Program-made: the position numbers and the translations under genes
DNA from: Paraherbaspirillum soli
GTDB taxonomy: Bacteria; Pseudomonadota; Gammaproteobacteria; Burkholderiales; Burkholderiaceae_D
Reading direction: 5' to 3'
Length of the DNA stretch: 64,000 nucleotides
Assembly (NCBI RefSeq): GCF_042654985.1
Contig: NZ_JBHSMT010000029.1
Span: 124,001 to 188,000 of the forward strand
Notes under the pieces: generated by a model
The model's database searches: none
Told to the model about the DNA's origin: nothing
Seen by the model: only the letters and a program-made list of their open reading frames with translations
Part shown: one piece after another, positions 24,986 through 31,942 of the stretch
Layout of the letters: every line of letters begins with the position of its first letter
Position numbering within the stretch: the stretch's first letter is position 1

Positions 24986-24988
24986 GAC
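24827..24988 (+). promoter_or_regulatory. Inovirus intergenic region: large hairpin plus paired palindromes, origin/packaging candidate
   Basis: A perfect 19-bp stem (24827-24845 with 24871-24889) encloses a 25-base loop and ends in T5, so it could also terminate transcription. It is followed by an imperfect hairpin (24918-24940), an 18-bp palindrome AGTCTCACCGGTGAGACT (24944-24961) and a related one, GTCTCAC-GG-GTGAGAC (24973-24988), three bases before the rep ATG. In Ff phages the region in front of gene II carries packaging signal and both origins; the same role here is inference. Confidence 0.6.
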
Positions 24989-24991
24989 TGG

Positions 24992-26203
24992 ATGATCGAC
25001 ACCATCAAAATCGAGAGTCCATCCATTGATGAAAAGCTCGCAGCTTTTCTCGAAATGCAGTCGGTTTTACGCCAGGGCATCGATAACGCGTCCGGTGAAG
25101 TGTTGTACGAATTGACGACCGGCACCCTGGAAGGCTCGCACGATGCACGGATTTCGTTTCGCGTCTGGCGGCAACGTCCGGTGCAACGGCTGGTGCAAGT
25201 GGAACCCGGCGTGTTCAAGAAAAAGGGTTCGCCGAAGATGGAAGACTCCAGGCCGTATCTGATCATCGAAGCGTCGGTGCATAAGATCAAGCTGGGTCAC
25301 AACGTCTACGGCGGCCCTCTCGATTTTCAAGCGACGGTCAAAGAATTTTTGCATCAGGTAGAGCAGCGCCTTGGCGTCACGCTCCCGGTGTATTCCGAAT
25401 GGATCGTCAGGCGCGTGGACTGGGCCGAAGTATTCCGCTTGCCGTTCGTCGCGATTCAGGAATTTTTTGAGTCCAGCAACACGGTCGATTACCCGCGCCG
25501 GACTGGGCACAAATACGGTGTCAATGCGCTGTATTTCCCCGGCTCGTTCACGACGATCAAGCTGTATCACAAGGGCGTCGAATTTCGCGAGCACGATTAC
25601 GACCGCATCAAGCGTCATCTGCTGATTTCGCTCGATCGCCAGGGATGCGGTTTTCAGAAATCGCAGCAGATCGTCGCGAAAAAAATGCTCGCTTTGCAGC
25701 GACTGGCGAACAATCGTCTGCGTTGCGAAGTCGAGATACACGCAGAAAAGCTGCGCCACGATTTTGGAACTTTGCCGCTGGTCCACCAAGTGACAGACGA
25801 CTACCTTGCCGGTGTCTATGAGCACGATATGAGGCGGCTTTTGAAGGAAGGAAAGTCCGGTATGGATACGGTACGCGACAACAGGGCTGTTATGAAGCGC
25901 TTAAAGCTGATGCATGGCGATATGAACGCCGATCGATATTTCGGCTTCTGGTCACAGCTGACCATCCTTGGCGAAAACATCGTTAAGCAAAATTACCTGC
26001 CGAATCGCAAAGCGACCTTTTACCGCTACAAGAAAGCGTTGCTCGATGCCGGCGTGTCGTGGGTAGGAACTGACATCCATGTCGTCGCCAATGACACGCT
26101 GTTGCCTAAAGATTTTTCACCATTGCGCGCAGATATGCGTCGTTGCATTTTGCCTGCACGTAACCGGGCTACGTATATGCCTTCTCTTCAACTCGCTGCT
26201 TAA
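24992..26203 (+). CDS. Phage replication initiator, gene II/X (RstA-like) family
   Basis: 403 residues. The sequence matches the phage/plasmid replication protein II/X family: an N-terminal part ending in IIEASVHKIKLGHNVYGGP, a central WIVRRVDWAEVFRLP and ALYFPGSFTTIKLYHKGVEF, and a C-terminal helical region. These proteins nick the plus-strand origin and start rolling-circle replication of the ssDNA genome. An ATG three codons upstream of other choices directly follows the second GTCTCAC palindrome, so Rep or a repressor could block its own ribosome site. Confidence 0.92.
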   Translation: MIDTIKIESPSIDEKLAAFLEMQSVLRQGIDNASGEVLYELTTGTLEGSHDARISFRVWRQRPVQRLVQVEPGVFKKKGSPKMEDSRPYLIIEASVHKIKLGHNVYGGPLDFQATVKEFLHQVEQRLGVTLPVYSEWIVRRVDWAEVFRLPFVAIQEFFESSNTVDYPRRTGHKYGVNALYFPGSFTTIKLYHKGVEFREHDYDRIKRHLLISLDRQGCGFQKSQQIVAKKMLALQRLANNRLRCEVEIHAEKLRHDFGTLPLVHQVTDDYLAGVYEHDMRRLLKEGKSGMDTVRDNRAVMKRLKLMHGDMNADRYFGFWSQLTILGENIVKQNYLPNRKATFYRYKKALLDAGVSWVGTDIHVVANDTLLPKDFSPLRADMRRCILPARNRATYMPSLQLAA

Positions 26204-26212
26204 GGAATCATC

Positions 26213-26569
26213 ATGACAGAACGCGTATTAATTCAATCCGTCGATCACTACGAAATCAAGGACAAAGAAACCGGCGTCATCAACCTGATCGATCAGGTTT
26301 ATTACTTCAACGACTACCGCGAAGCGAGCGATCTCAACGCCGGCGTCAAGCCGATGAAATCGCCGTGTACGCCTGAAATCTCGAAAGAGATTATGGCTTC
26401 TCTTCCCGGCTGCTCGATCGGCATTTTCGACATCGATTCCAAGAGTCGCCCAGGTGCAGGCGGCAAGCCAACGCAGATGATTGTTTCGGCCAAGCTGGTG
26501 CGCCTGATCAATTTGGCTGAGTTGTTAGCTGTGAAGGTGCAGCCAGCGCCTAAGGCCGTCGCTGCTTAA
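26213..26569 (+). CDS. Probable phage ssDNA-binding protein (pV / RstB position)
   Basis: 118 residues, nine bases after rep with AAGGA upstream. The protein is soluble and beta-rich (ERVLIQSVDHYEIKDKETGV, then QMIVSAKLVRLINLAELLAV) and ends in a flexible Pro/Ala tail. Its place right after rep and its size match the gene V-type proteins that coat the viral strand before assembly, but I see no decisive motif. The assignment is by position. Confidence 0.65.
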   Translation: MTERVLIQSVDHYEIKDKETGVINLIDQVYYFNDYREASDLNAGVKPMKSPCTPEISKEIMASLPGCSIGIFDIDSKSRPGAGGKPTQMIVSAKLVRLINLAELLAVKVQPAPKAVAA

Positions 26570-26583
26570 TCGTATAAATAATT
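26566..26583 (+). repeat. 18-bp direct repeat, copy 1
   Basis: TTAATCGTATAAATAATT beginning at the stop codon of the ssDNA-binding candidate; identical to 26789-26806 at the end of the next gene. Confidence 0.85.
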
Positions 26584-26597
26584 TCCGGAGAAAAGAA

Positions 26598-26792
26598 ATG
26601 GCAATCATCACTGTTTCGGCTACCGATCCGCGTCATTCCCGGCACGAAGAGTATGTCGAGTTCATAGATTCGCCGTCGTCTGGCTTTTACGATTCCGATG
26701 ATTTCCCGGAGTTATTTCTGGACGAGGAAATCGCGGTCGAGAACGGTGGTGAGGACGAAATGCAGGCAACGCCCAAGGCTGCTGCAGATTAA
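26598..26792 (+). CDS. Small acidic phage protein with RHSRHEEYV motif
   Basis: 64 residues, CCGGAG upstream. Highly acidic, no signal or membrane segment. Residues 11-27 (DPRHSRHEEYVEFIDSP) are closely matched in the C-terminal domain of the next protein (DERHSRHEEYVDWLDSP). The ends of this gene and of the preceding one are alike (PKA-A then the same 18-bp repeat), which suggests the small gene arose by local duplication. Function unknown. Confidence 0.7.
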   Translation: MAIITVSATDPRHSRHEEYVEFIDSPSSGFYDSDDFPELFLDEEIAVENGGEDEMQATPKAAAD

Positions 26793-26806
26793 TCGTATAA
26801 ATAATT
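26789..26806 (+). repeat. 18-bp direct repeat, copy 2
   Basis: TTAATCGTATAAATAATT at the end of the small acidic gene; identical to 26566-26583. Either a trace of duplication or an RNA processing signal. Confidence 0.85.
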
Positions 26807-26821
26807 AAATAGGTGATGCAA

Positions 26822-27433
26822 ATGAATCAGCTCAAACGTCTTATAGGGTTCTTCAGCTCTGTCATTACGCTTGTGCTGATCTCTTTTTCCCCTGCTCATG
26901 CTGCCGTCAGCTTTCTACCGCCGTTCATCCTGCAAGCCAAGAGAGACGTTGAAGTTGCTGGCACCTTGGTTCTCGGCGTGATCGTCGCCGGCACAGTTTT
27001 TTTCTGGCTTCGCATAGTGATCAATGGCGGCTCGGACAGCGCCGAAAACGCCTTTCAGTTTCGGACGTGGGACGAACCGAATCACGTGCAGCAGGACATT
27101 TCAGATGATGTCGTTGACCCCGATGTTGTCGCCGATTTTTTCGATCACGATGGCTCATCTTTTCAGGATGAACATGAAGCGGCGGTCGCTTCATGGGAGG
27201 ATGGATTTGAAGCTCAGTTGCTTCGCCAAGATGCGGGGGAATACGTTGCGCATGAGTTTGTAGGCTCTCAGTTCGCTGCAGACAGTGGCGTTCCCGTCGA
27301 TGTCGATGCGTCTGATGAGCGGCATTCTCGACATGAGGAATATGTCGATTGGCTGGACTCACCTGAAGGGGATGTTGTTGATGTCGAGACAGCCCTTGAA
27401 GTTTTAGAAACTGAAAAAGTGGCGCGTGTGTAA
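26822..27433 (+). CDS. Coat-like phage membrane protein with a long acidic C-terminal extension
   Basis: 203 residues from the ATG at 26822 (AGGTG six bases upstream; GTG at 26813 is possible). A signal peptide (residues 1-27, ending PAHA) is followed by a membrane helix DVEVAGTLVLGVIVAGTVFF, then WLRIVI, clearly related to the major coat protein helix at 27671 (DVNIAGGLVLSVIVAATVFT, then WLRRVIK). Where the coat protein ends, this one continues with about 130 acidic residues ending in DERHSRHEEYVDWLDSP, shared with the preceding small protein. The extension would face the cytoplasm or, in a virion, the DNA side. It may be a minor coat or assembly protein; function is unknown. Confidence 0.75.
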   Translation: MNQLKRLIGFFSSVITLVLISFSPAHAAVSFLPPFILQAKRDVEVAGTLVLGVIVAGTVFFWLRIVINGGSDSAENAFQFRTWDEPNHVQQDISDDVVDPDVVADFFDHDGSSFQDEHEAAVASWEDGFEAQLLRQDAGEYVAHEFVGSQFAADSGVPVDVDASDERHSRHEEYVDWLDSPEGDVVDVETALEVLETEKVARV

Positions 27434-27684
27434 TGGCGACTTGCGCCGTCGCAGTACAACAATCGGATGGGTCATATGTACTCAAGATCGACCCTTCGAT
27501 TACGAATGTATCCACGTGTTCCTACGTGGTGCAAAGCGGGGCAGATATTGGAAATTCGCTGTTTTCCATGTCTGCCGAAGATGGCGGCTTGATCTCAGCC
27601 GGTATTGTGCTGGTCTGGGGGGCTGCTTGGGGTATTAAGGCCGTGATTTCGGTCGTGAAAGGAAATTCAAATGAAACTGGTTAA
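27433..27684 (+). CDS. Small phage membrane protein, minor coat candidate
   Basis: 83 residues; the ATG overlaps the previous stop (TAATG). An N-terminal region with two Cys residues (ATCAVAVQQSDGSYVLKIDP and TNVSTCSYVV) precedes a single membrane helix ISAGIVLVWGAAWGIKAVISVV and a short basic tail. It lies just ahead of the coat gene, which it overlaps by 14 nt. The position and single helix suit a minor virion protein (pVII/pIX-like). No family recognised. Confidence 0.7.
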   Translation: MATCAVAVQQSDGSYVLKIDPSITNVSTCSYVVQSGADIGNSLFSMSAEDGGLISAGIVLVWGAAWGIKAVISVVKGNSNETG

Positions 27685-27895
27685 ACAAGCTCGGAAGTAT
27701 GGTCGCAATGTTGTCGGCGTAGTTGGCGGCTTTGCGTTGGCTGTGGGCGTATCGGTAGCTAATGCTGCTAGCACTATCGATATTTCTCCAGCCACTACCC
27801 AGGCTACTAGTGATGTCAATATTGCCGGTGGCCTGGTGCTTAGCGTGATCGTTGCGGCCACTGTTTTTACCTGGCTGCGTCGCGTCATCAAGTAA
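27671..27895 (+). CDS. Major coat protein (pVIII/Cep-like)
   Basis: 74-residue precursor: basic N-terminus and signal peptide ending VSVANA, then a mature protein of about 42 residues with an acidic start (STIDISPATTQATSDVN), a membrane helix (IAGGLVLSVIVAATVFTWL) and a basic end RRVIK that would contact the DNA. This is the standard layout of filamentous-phage major coat proteins. GAAAGGAAA lies before the ATG, and a strong terminator follows, as after gene VIII of Ff phages, which helps keep coat mRNA abundant. Confidence 0.9.
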   Translation: MKLVKQARKYGRNVVGVVGGFALAVGVSVANAASTIDISPATTQATSDVNIAGGLVLSVIVAATVFTWLRRVIK

Positions 27896-27919
27896 GCGTT
27901 AGCAGTACACGTTTAAAAC

Positions 27920-27943
27920 ACGGGAGCTTCGGCTCCCGTTTTT
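27920..27943 (+). terminator. Terminator after the coat gene
   Basis: ACGGGAGC, loop TTCG, GCTCCCGT, then TTTT: a compact stem with a UUCG tetraloop. It probably separates high-level coat transcription from the downstream adsorption and assembly genes. Confidence 0.92.
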
Positions 27944-27956
27944 CCTCGGGGGCTTT

Positions 27957-28019
27957 ATGAATGGATTGTTCGTCATCGTGGCTACATGCGGCGCGTTCTG
28001 GATTTTGTTTAGGTCATGA
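27957..28019 (+). CDS. 20-residue hydrophobic phage peptide, pVII/pIX-like minor coat candidate
   Basis: An ATG at 27957 with CGGGGGC upstream opens a frame encoding MNGLFVIVATCGAFWILFRS, one membrane span ending in Arg. Its stop overlaps the next start (ATGA), so it is coupled to the adsorption-protein gene. Ff phages carry tiny hydrophobic minor coat proteins of 32-33 residues just before gene VIII and III; this one is shorter still. Confidence 0.5.
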   Translation: MNGLFVIVATCGAFWILFRS

Positions 28020-29416
28020 ATAATTTACTGAAGCGGATCGTTGTCGGTGTGTGTGTCGCCTTGGTCATGATGGTGGTACACAAGGTGAGTCATGCGGCTA
28101 GCCCCGTGTACGTCGTGTGGCGCGATGTGACCAGCTTGGCTTTTCCGAGTGCAGACGCACTTTGTAAGGCGCATGGGGCGACTGCAGGACCTTACTCCTA
28201 TGACCAAATGGGGATGATTGCATTGATGACGTGCTCGGCACCTTATGCCATACAGTTTATCTCTGCGGCGTCGTGTCCTGATGGTTCGAATGTCCTAGGC
28301 GGCGTCGGTGCCGGCGTCCCTGCGTATTGCGGTACAAATACGCCTGACCCTCCCTCTGTAACCTGTAAGGCCGGAACGAAAACACAATTCACCTTCGATA
28401 TGGGCGCAATTGGAGGTAGAGAAAATACCCCGGCCTCTGATGGTTCTTGCGATCTATCTCCCGGCGACACCAAGATTACGCAGTGCTGGAACTCGTCGCC
28501 AGACACAACCAAAGCCCATGTAATGTGCAACGTTCAGGGTACGCAAAACGGCACGCCATCCGCCGGCAATGTCCCGCAGCCTGCGCCTCCGGCAACACCC
28601 CCGCCCGATGCGCCCCCTGTGCCTGTGAATACCCGTGGCGATAGCAGCAGTGGCTGTCCTGCGGGGACTGAAAATGTCGGCACCGATTCTGCCGGCACGC
28701 CGATGTGTCGAGGCTCCGGCACCGATGCGCCGACGCCGCCGCAAACTACAACGAAAGCCCCAACCCAAACAACGACGAATCCCGACGGCTCGACCACGAC
28801 CACGGATTCAAGTACAACAACAAATCGCGACGGCAGCACGACGACGACTCGAACCGATTGCACGATCGGGGCCGATGGCACCAAAAAATGCACGCTGTCC
28901 GGCTCGACAACGCCGAATGCATCCGGTGGCGCAGGCACGAATGACGACGGCAAGAACGATATGTGTGTCAAGCATCCCGAATTGAACGTGTGCAAGAACT
29001 CTCAAGTCACCGGCAACGGCTGCTCTGGCTCAGTGTCAAACGTCGCCGTGACTGGCGACGCGATCGAGGGCGCAATCCTGCGGCAAATGCGGGACGACAA
29101 TTGCGCCAATCAGGTGCCGTCTGCGGCCAAAGACCTAGGCAAAAGCCTGCTGAGCGGCAACGACCCGATGCAAGGGCAGATTGATAAGACAAAGGCCGGT
29201 GATACGGTTGATCTGAGCTCGCAGTCGCTCGACCAGTCGGGCTTTCTCGGCGGCGGCTCCTGCTTCTCCGATCGGTCGATCAGTGTCAATGGTCGCGCTA
29301 TACCGGTCCCGTTTGCCGCTGCATGCGGCGACATCAAGCCACTGCGCTATGCAGTGATGGCCTGCGCTTTGGTCGTGGCCTACTTACTCGTTTCCAAGTC
29401 CGTCCTTCAGGGGTAA
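28016..29416 (+). CDS. TspB/pIII-like adsorption protein
   Basis: 466 residues. Signal peptide (residues 1-27, ending KVSHA), a Cys-containing N-terminal region, a long Pro/Thr-rich linker with repeated NPDGSTTTT and NRDGSTTTT units (about residues 240-290), a second Cys-rich domain (CVKHPELNVCKNSQVTGNGC) and a C-terminal membrane helix LRYAVMACALVVAYLLV. This fits the TspB family found in filamentous prophages of Neisseria and Burkholderiales, in the place of pIII, the pilus-binding and virion-release protein. The Thr-rich linker takes the place of the glycine-rich linkers of Ff pIII. Confidence 0.85.
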   Translation: MNNLLKRIVVGVCVALVMMVVHKVSHAASPVYVVWRDVTSLAFPSADALCKAHGATAGPYSYDQMGMIALMTCSAPYAIQFISAASCPDGSNVLGGVGAGVPAYCGTNTPDPPSVTCKAGTKTQFTFDMGAIGGRENTPASDGSCDLSPGDTKITQCWNSSPDTTKAHVMCNVQGTQNGTPSAGNVPQPAPPATPPPDAPPVPVNTRGDSSSGCPAGTENVGTDSAGTPMCRGSGTDAPTPPQTTTKAPTQTTTNPDGSTTTTDSSTTTNRDGSTTTTRTDCTIGADGTKKCTLSGSTTPNASGGAGTNDDGKNDMCVKHPELNVCKNSQVTGNGCSGSVSNVAVTGDAIEGAILRQMRDDNCANQVPSAAKDLGKSLLSGNDPMQGQIDKTKAGDTVDLSSQSLDQSGFLGGGSCFSDRSISVNGRAIPVPFAAACGDIKPLRYAVMACALVVAYLLVSKSVLQG

Positions 29417-29421
29417 TCAAC

Positions 29422-29724
29422 ATGTTTCTAGCTGTTTTTCTTCCGGCTTTAATGGGCGCTTTAGCGTCGCTGATGGCGTCTCTGGTGTGGCGTGCGGTTC
29501 TGGCAATCGGCATCGGCTTTATTACCTACACGGGTTCAACGGTGGCGCTCAACGCGATGAAACAGGCGGTCGTATCCGGTTTCTCCGGCATGCCTGCCGA
29601 CATGGTGAATCTGCTGGCATTTCTGTGGATCGATAAAGCGTTGTCGGTGCTGTTTTCTGCGGTTGCCGCATCGCTTGCGGTTCGCGGTATCGGCGGTGCT
29701 GTGAAAAAGATGGTGTTCAAATGA
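29422..29724 (+). CDS. DUF2523-type phage membrane protein (pVI/Ace-like)
   Basis: 100 residues from the ATG at 29422; the frame is open further upstream only through the adsorption gene. Very hydrophobic, with three membrane segments (VFLPALMGALASLMASLV, AVLAIGIGFITYTGSTVAL, ALSVLFSAVAASLAVRGI) and a basic end. This matches the DUF2523 family that sits between pIII and Zot and is taken to be the pVI minor coat protein. Overlaps zot by four bases. Confidence 0.85.
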   Translation: MFLAVFLPALMGALASLMASLVWRAVLAIGIGFITYTGSTVALNAMKQAVVSGFSGMPADMVNLLAFLWIDKALSVLFSAVAASLAVRGIGGAVKKMVFK

Positions 29725-30833
29725 TTACGATTATTACTGGCCTGCCGGGCAACGGAAAAACGCTGTATGCGCTCTCGTATATCAAGGCCTATTCCGAGAA
29801 AGAGAGCCGCGATGTCTACTACTCGGGCATCACTGATTTAAAGCTGCCATGGACTGAATTTAAGCCTGAAGAATGGCTATCGCTGCCGAATGGATCCATC
29901 ATCGTGATCGATGAGGCGCAATTTGTTTTTCCGAAGCGTCCTAACGGCTCCAAGCTGCCAGACTTCTATGAGAAGCTGGCGACACATCGACACAAGGGCT
30001 TCGATATTTTCCTGATTACGCAGCATCCTAGCCTAGTCGATAATTTCGTCCGTCAGCTCGTTGGTCGCCATCTGCACGCGATCCGTAAATTTGGCTTCGC
30101 CCGCGCCACGATTTACGAATGGTCGTCGGCGAATGTCAGTCCGCAAAATGCGGCCAGCCACAAAAACGCGATTACCCATAAATGGAAATTCCCAAAGGCT
30201 GCTTACGAGTATTACAAGTCTGCGGAAGTTCACACCGTCAAGCGCGGCATCCCGATGCAAATCATCCTCGCGTGCTTTGTAATCGTCGCCGTGATCGGGC
30301 TGGCGATCTTCGTTTTTCATCGCTTCCAACAACGCACAGTGAAACATGAGCAGGATGCTTCTGTCGGTGCTGCGGGTACTGGTGCTCCGGCCGCAAATGG
30401 TGGCGCTGCGAATGGCGCATTGAAAGCGTCGTATACCAATGCGCTGGCCGACGCCAGGCAGTACATGTTTGAACGTACTCCGCGCATCGCCGGACTGCCG
30501 CAGACCGCGCCACGCTATGACGAAATAACGAAGCCGACGACGGCGCCGGTGCCGTCCTCCTGTATCGCCAATCAAAAGAAATGCAGCTGCTTCACGCAAC
30601 AGGCCACGCCGATGGATGTGCCGGACCTGCTGTGTCGCGACATCGTGGCGCGCGGCTACTTCGTGGATTTTGATGACAAGGGAGGCCACAATCAGCAGCA
30701 GACAGCGTCAAACAGCCGCGCTGATGGCGTCGTACTGGCATCGGCTGAAAAATCGTCTGGCGGCCCGTCTGTCGTTGTTTTGGATGAGGACGGCTACGGC
30801 GTACTGGGCAAGAAAATAGGAGCGCAAAAATGA
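29721..30833 (+). CDS. Zot/pI filamentous-phage assembly ATPase
   Basis: 370 residues, ATGA overlap with the preceding gene. The N-terminal cytoplasmic domain has a Walker A motif GLPGNGKT (residues 7-14) and a Walker B IIVIDEAQFVFP; a membrane helix MQIILACFVIVAVIGLAIFV follows at about 175-195, and the C-terminal periplasmic part ends with a Cys-rich section (SSCIANQKKCSCFTQQ). This is the pI/Zot assembly motor that drives virion extrusion. The name zonula occludens toxin comes from the Vibrio homologue and does not imply toxicity here. Confidence 0.93.
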   Translation: MITIITGLPGNGKTLYALSYIKAYSEKESRDVYYSGITDLKLPWTEFKPEEWLSLPNGSIIVIDEAQFVFPKRPNGSKLPDFYEKLATHRHKGFDIFLITQHPSLVDNFVRQLVGRHLHAIRKFGFARATIYEWSSANVSPQNAASHKNAITHKWKFPKAAYEYYKSAEVHTVKRGIPMQIILACFVIVAVIGLAIFVFHRFQQRTVKHEQDASVGAAGTGAPAANGGAANGALKASYTNALADARQYMFERTPRIAGLPQTAPRYDEITKPTTAPVPSSCIANQKKCSCFTQQATPMDVPDLLCRDIVARGYFVDFDDKGGHNQQQTASNSRADGVVLASAEKSSGGPSVVVLDEDGYGVLGKKIGAQK

Positions 30834-31162
30834 CTGCACCATTGACACCTGAGCAAATCGCAGAGGTTGCATCTGCTCTTCAACCGGAGCTGTGGAAATT
30901 GTTTCTCCTGGGCGCGCTCGTCGGCGCGCTTGTGTCCTGGTCATTGCTGCCGACTCGGGAACGCGTTTCCGGTTACATGTTCCCTGCTTTGTCCGAGGCG
31001 TACCTTGACGGCTTATCCTCTCGTTTTCGTCGCCGGCCGACGACGCAATATGCGCGTGTCTTGATGCGTCGCGATCGCGTGCTGTTCCGGCGCGTCTGGC
31101 GTTTGCGATTGCAAAACGTGACGCGTCACGGAAAATTTCTATTCCTTATATTGTATAAATGA
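30830..31162 (+). CDS. Small phage membrane protein of unknown function
   Basis: 110 residues, ATGA overlap with zot. One membrane helix (LWKLFLLGALVGALVSWSLL, residues 22-41) is followed by a strongly basic cytoplasmic tail rich in Arg (RFRRRP, MRRDRVLFRRVWRLR). It could be an assembly accessory. The palindrome CGTGACGCGTCACG at 31117-31130 lies inside its 3' end. Confidence 0.65.
   Translation: MTAPLTPEQIAEVASALQPELWKLFLLGALVGALVSWSLLPTRERVSGYMFPALSEAYLDGLSSRFRRRPTTQYARVLMRRDRVLFRRVWRLRLQNVTRHGKFLFLILYK
31117..31130. promoter_or_regulatory. GTGACGCGTCAC operator candidate 1
   Basis: Perfect 14-bp palindrome CGTGACGCGTCACG in the 3' end of the preceding gene; the core recurs at 31194 and, with one mismatch, at 31680. 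Confidence 0.6.
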
Positions 31163-31193
31163 TTTACACCATTTCCCTATAAGATAAATATCC

Positions 31194-31212
31194 GTGACGC
31201 GTCACATATAAT
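31194..31212 (+). promoter_or_regulatory. Operator candidate 2 next to a -10 box
   Basis: GTGACGCGTCAC (31194-31205) is followed after one base by TATAAT (31207-31212). A protein bound here would cover the promoter spacer of the regulator gene that starts at 31239, the classic autorepression layout. Confidence 0.6.
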
Positions 31213-31238
31213 AGAGCCGTACACAGACAGGAGGATGT

Positions 31239-31583
31239 ATGCGCCAGCCCGAAGACACCAAGACTCTCGAATTGCTTTCAGAACCAAAACGCGGTCGCGG
31301 CCGTCCCCGCGTCGAAAATCCGATGACACCGGCAGAGCGTCAAAGACGGTCTCGGAGAATGCGCAGGTCCGGTGACGATGGCGAATATTCGCTGTCGTCG
31401 ATGGTGAGTTCTGATGCTTTTTTCGCGCTTAGTCGATTGGCGGCTCATTTCGGCCTTAATCGGCAACAGATGCTTGAAAATTTGATTCTTGATCGTCAGG
31501 CGTTCGTCCTGGATCGATTGAAGGTTGACATGCCTGAGTGGGATGCATTCTTTAATCGTGACAAGTCACAAAAATTACTATGA
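31239..31583 (+). CDS. Phage DNA-binding regulator candidate (ribbon-helix-helix-like)
   Basis: 114 residues, AGGAGG four bases before the ATG. A basic N-terminal region with an AT-hook-like GRGRPRVENPMTPAERQRRS precedes a helical part (DAFFALSRLAAHFGLNRQQM, then LENLIL) like that seen in small phage and plasmid regulators. It is flanked by three copies of a GTGACGCGTCAC palindrome, one covering its own promoter, which supports a DNA-binding, self-regulating role. The exact fold is uncertain. Confidence 0.65.
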   Translation: MRQPEDTKTLELLSEPKRGRGRPRVENPMTPAERQRRSRRMRRSGDDGEYSLSSMVSSDAFFALSRLAAHFGLNRQQMLENLILDRQAFVLDRLKVDMPEWDAFFNRDKSQKLL

Positions 31584-31942
31584 GATGCGCTACGAAATTC
31601 AAGAATCTACTGTCTATGTGCTGCGCCTGTGACATACACGCGAGGACCATTAGCATCGCACTCTCGTCAAATAATAAAAGTAACGCGTCACGAAAATAAG
31701 TCAATGAGGGCCGTCACAGCTGAGTAGAGACGGCCCGCAGGGCAAAATATCCGTGCGTGTTAATTGCCCGTTTCTCCAGGTTGCGGCATTCGGAGCGTGG
31801 AGGTGATCGCTTCCAGCGTGGCAGACGGATTTTTAGTCGGGCAGTCCACTGGCCAACGAGGAAGACTGCAAGAGCTTCACGTTATCCACCCTCGCCCCTG
31901 AAGACCGCTTTTGACTTTGTTTTTGCTCTTAACCCCGAAGCT
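31584..31942. other. 359-bp gap in the prophage: third palindrome and a hairpin, no gene seen
   Basis: GTAACGCGTCAC (31680-31691) matches the operator pair with one mismatch. GGGCCGTC (31708-31715) pairs with GACGGCCC (31729-31736) around a 13-base loop; it has no T run. I find no convincing coding frame. A second ssDNA-phage signal (minus-strand origin or packaging) is possible. Confidence 0.5.

Noticed and set aside
29721..30833. Zot as an enterotoxin
   Set aside because: The sequence is the pI/Zot assembly ATPase with Walker motifs; nothing supports a toxin function in this host.
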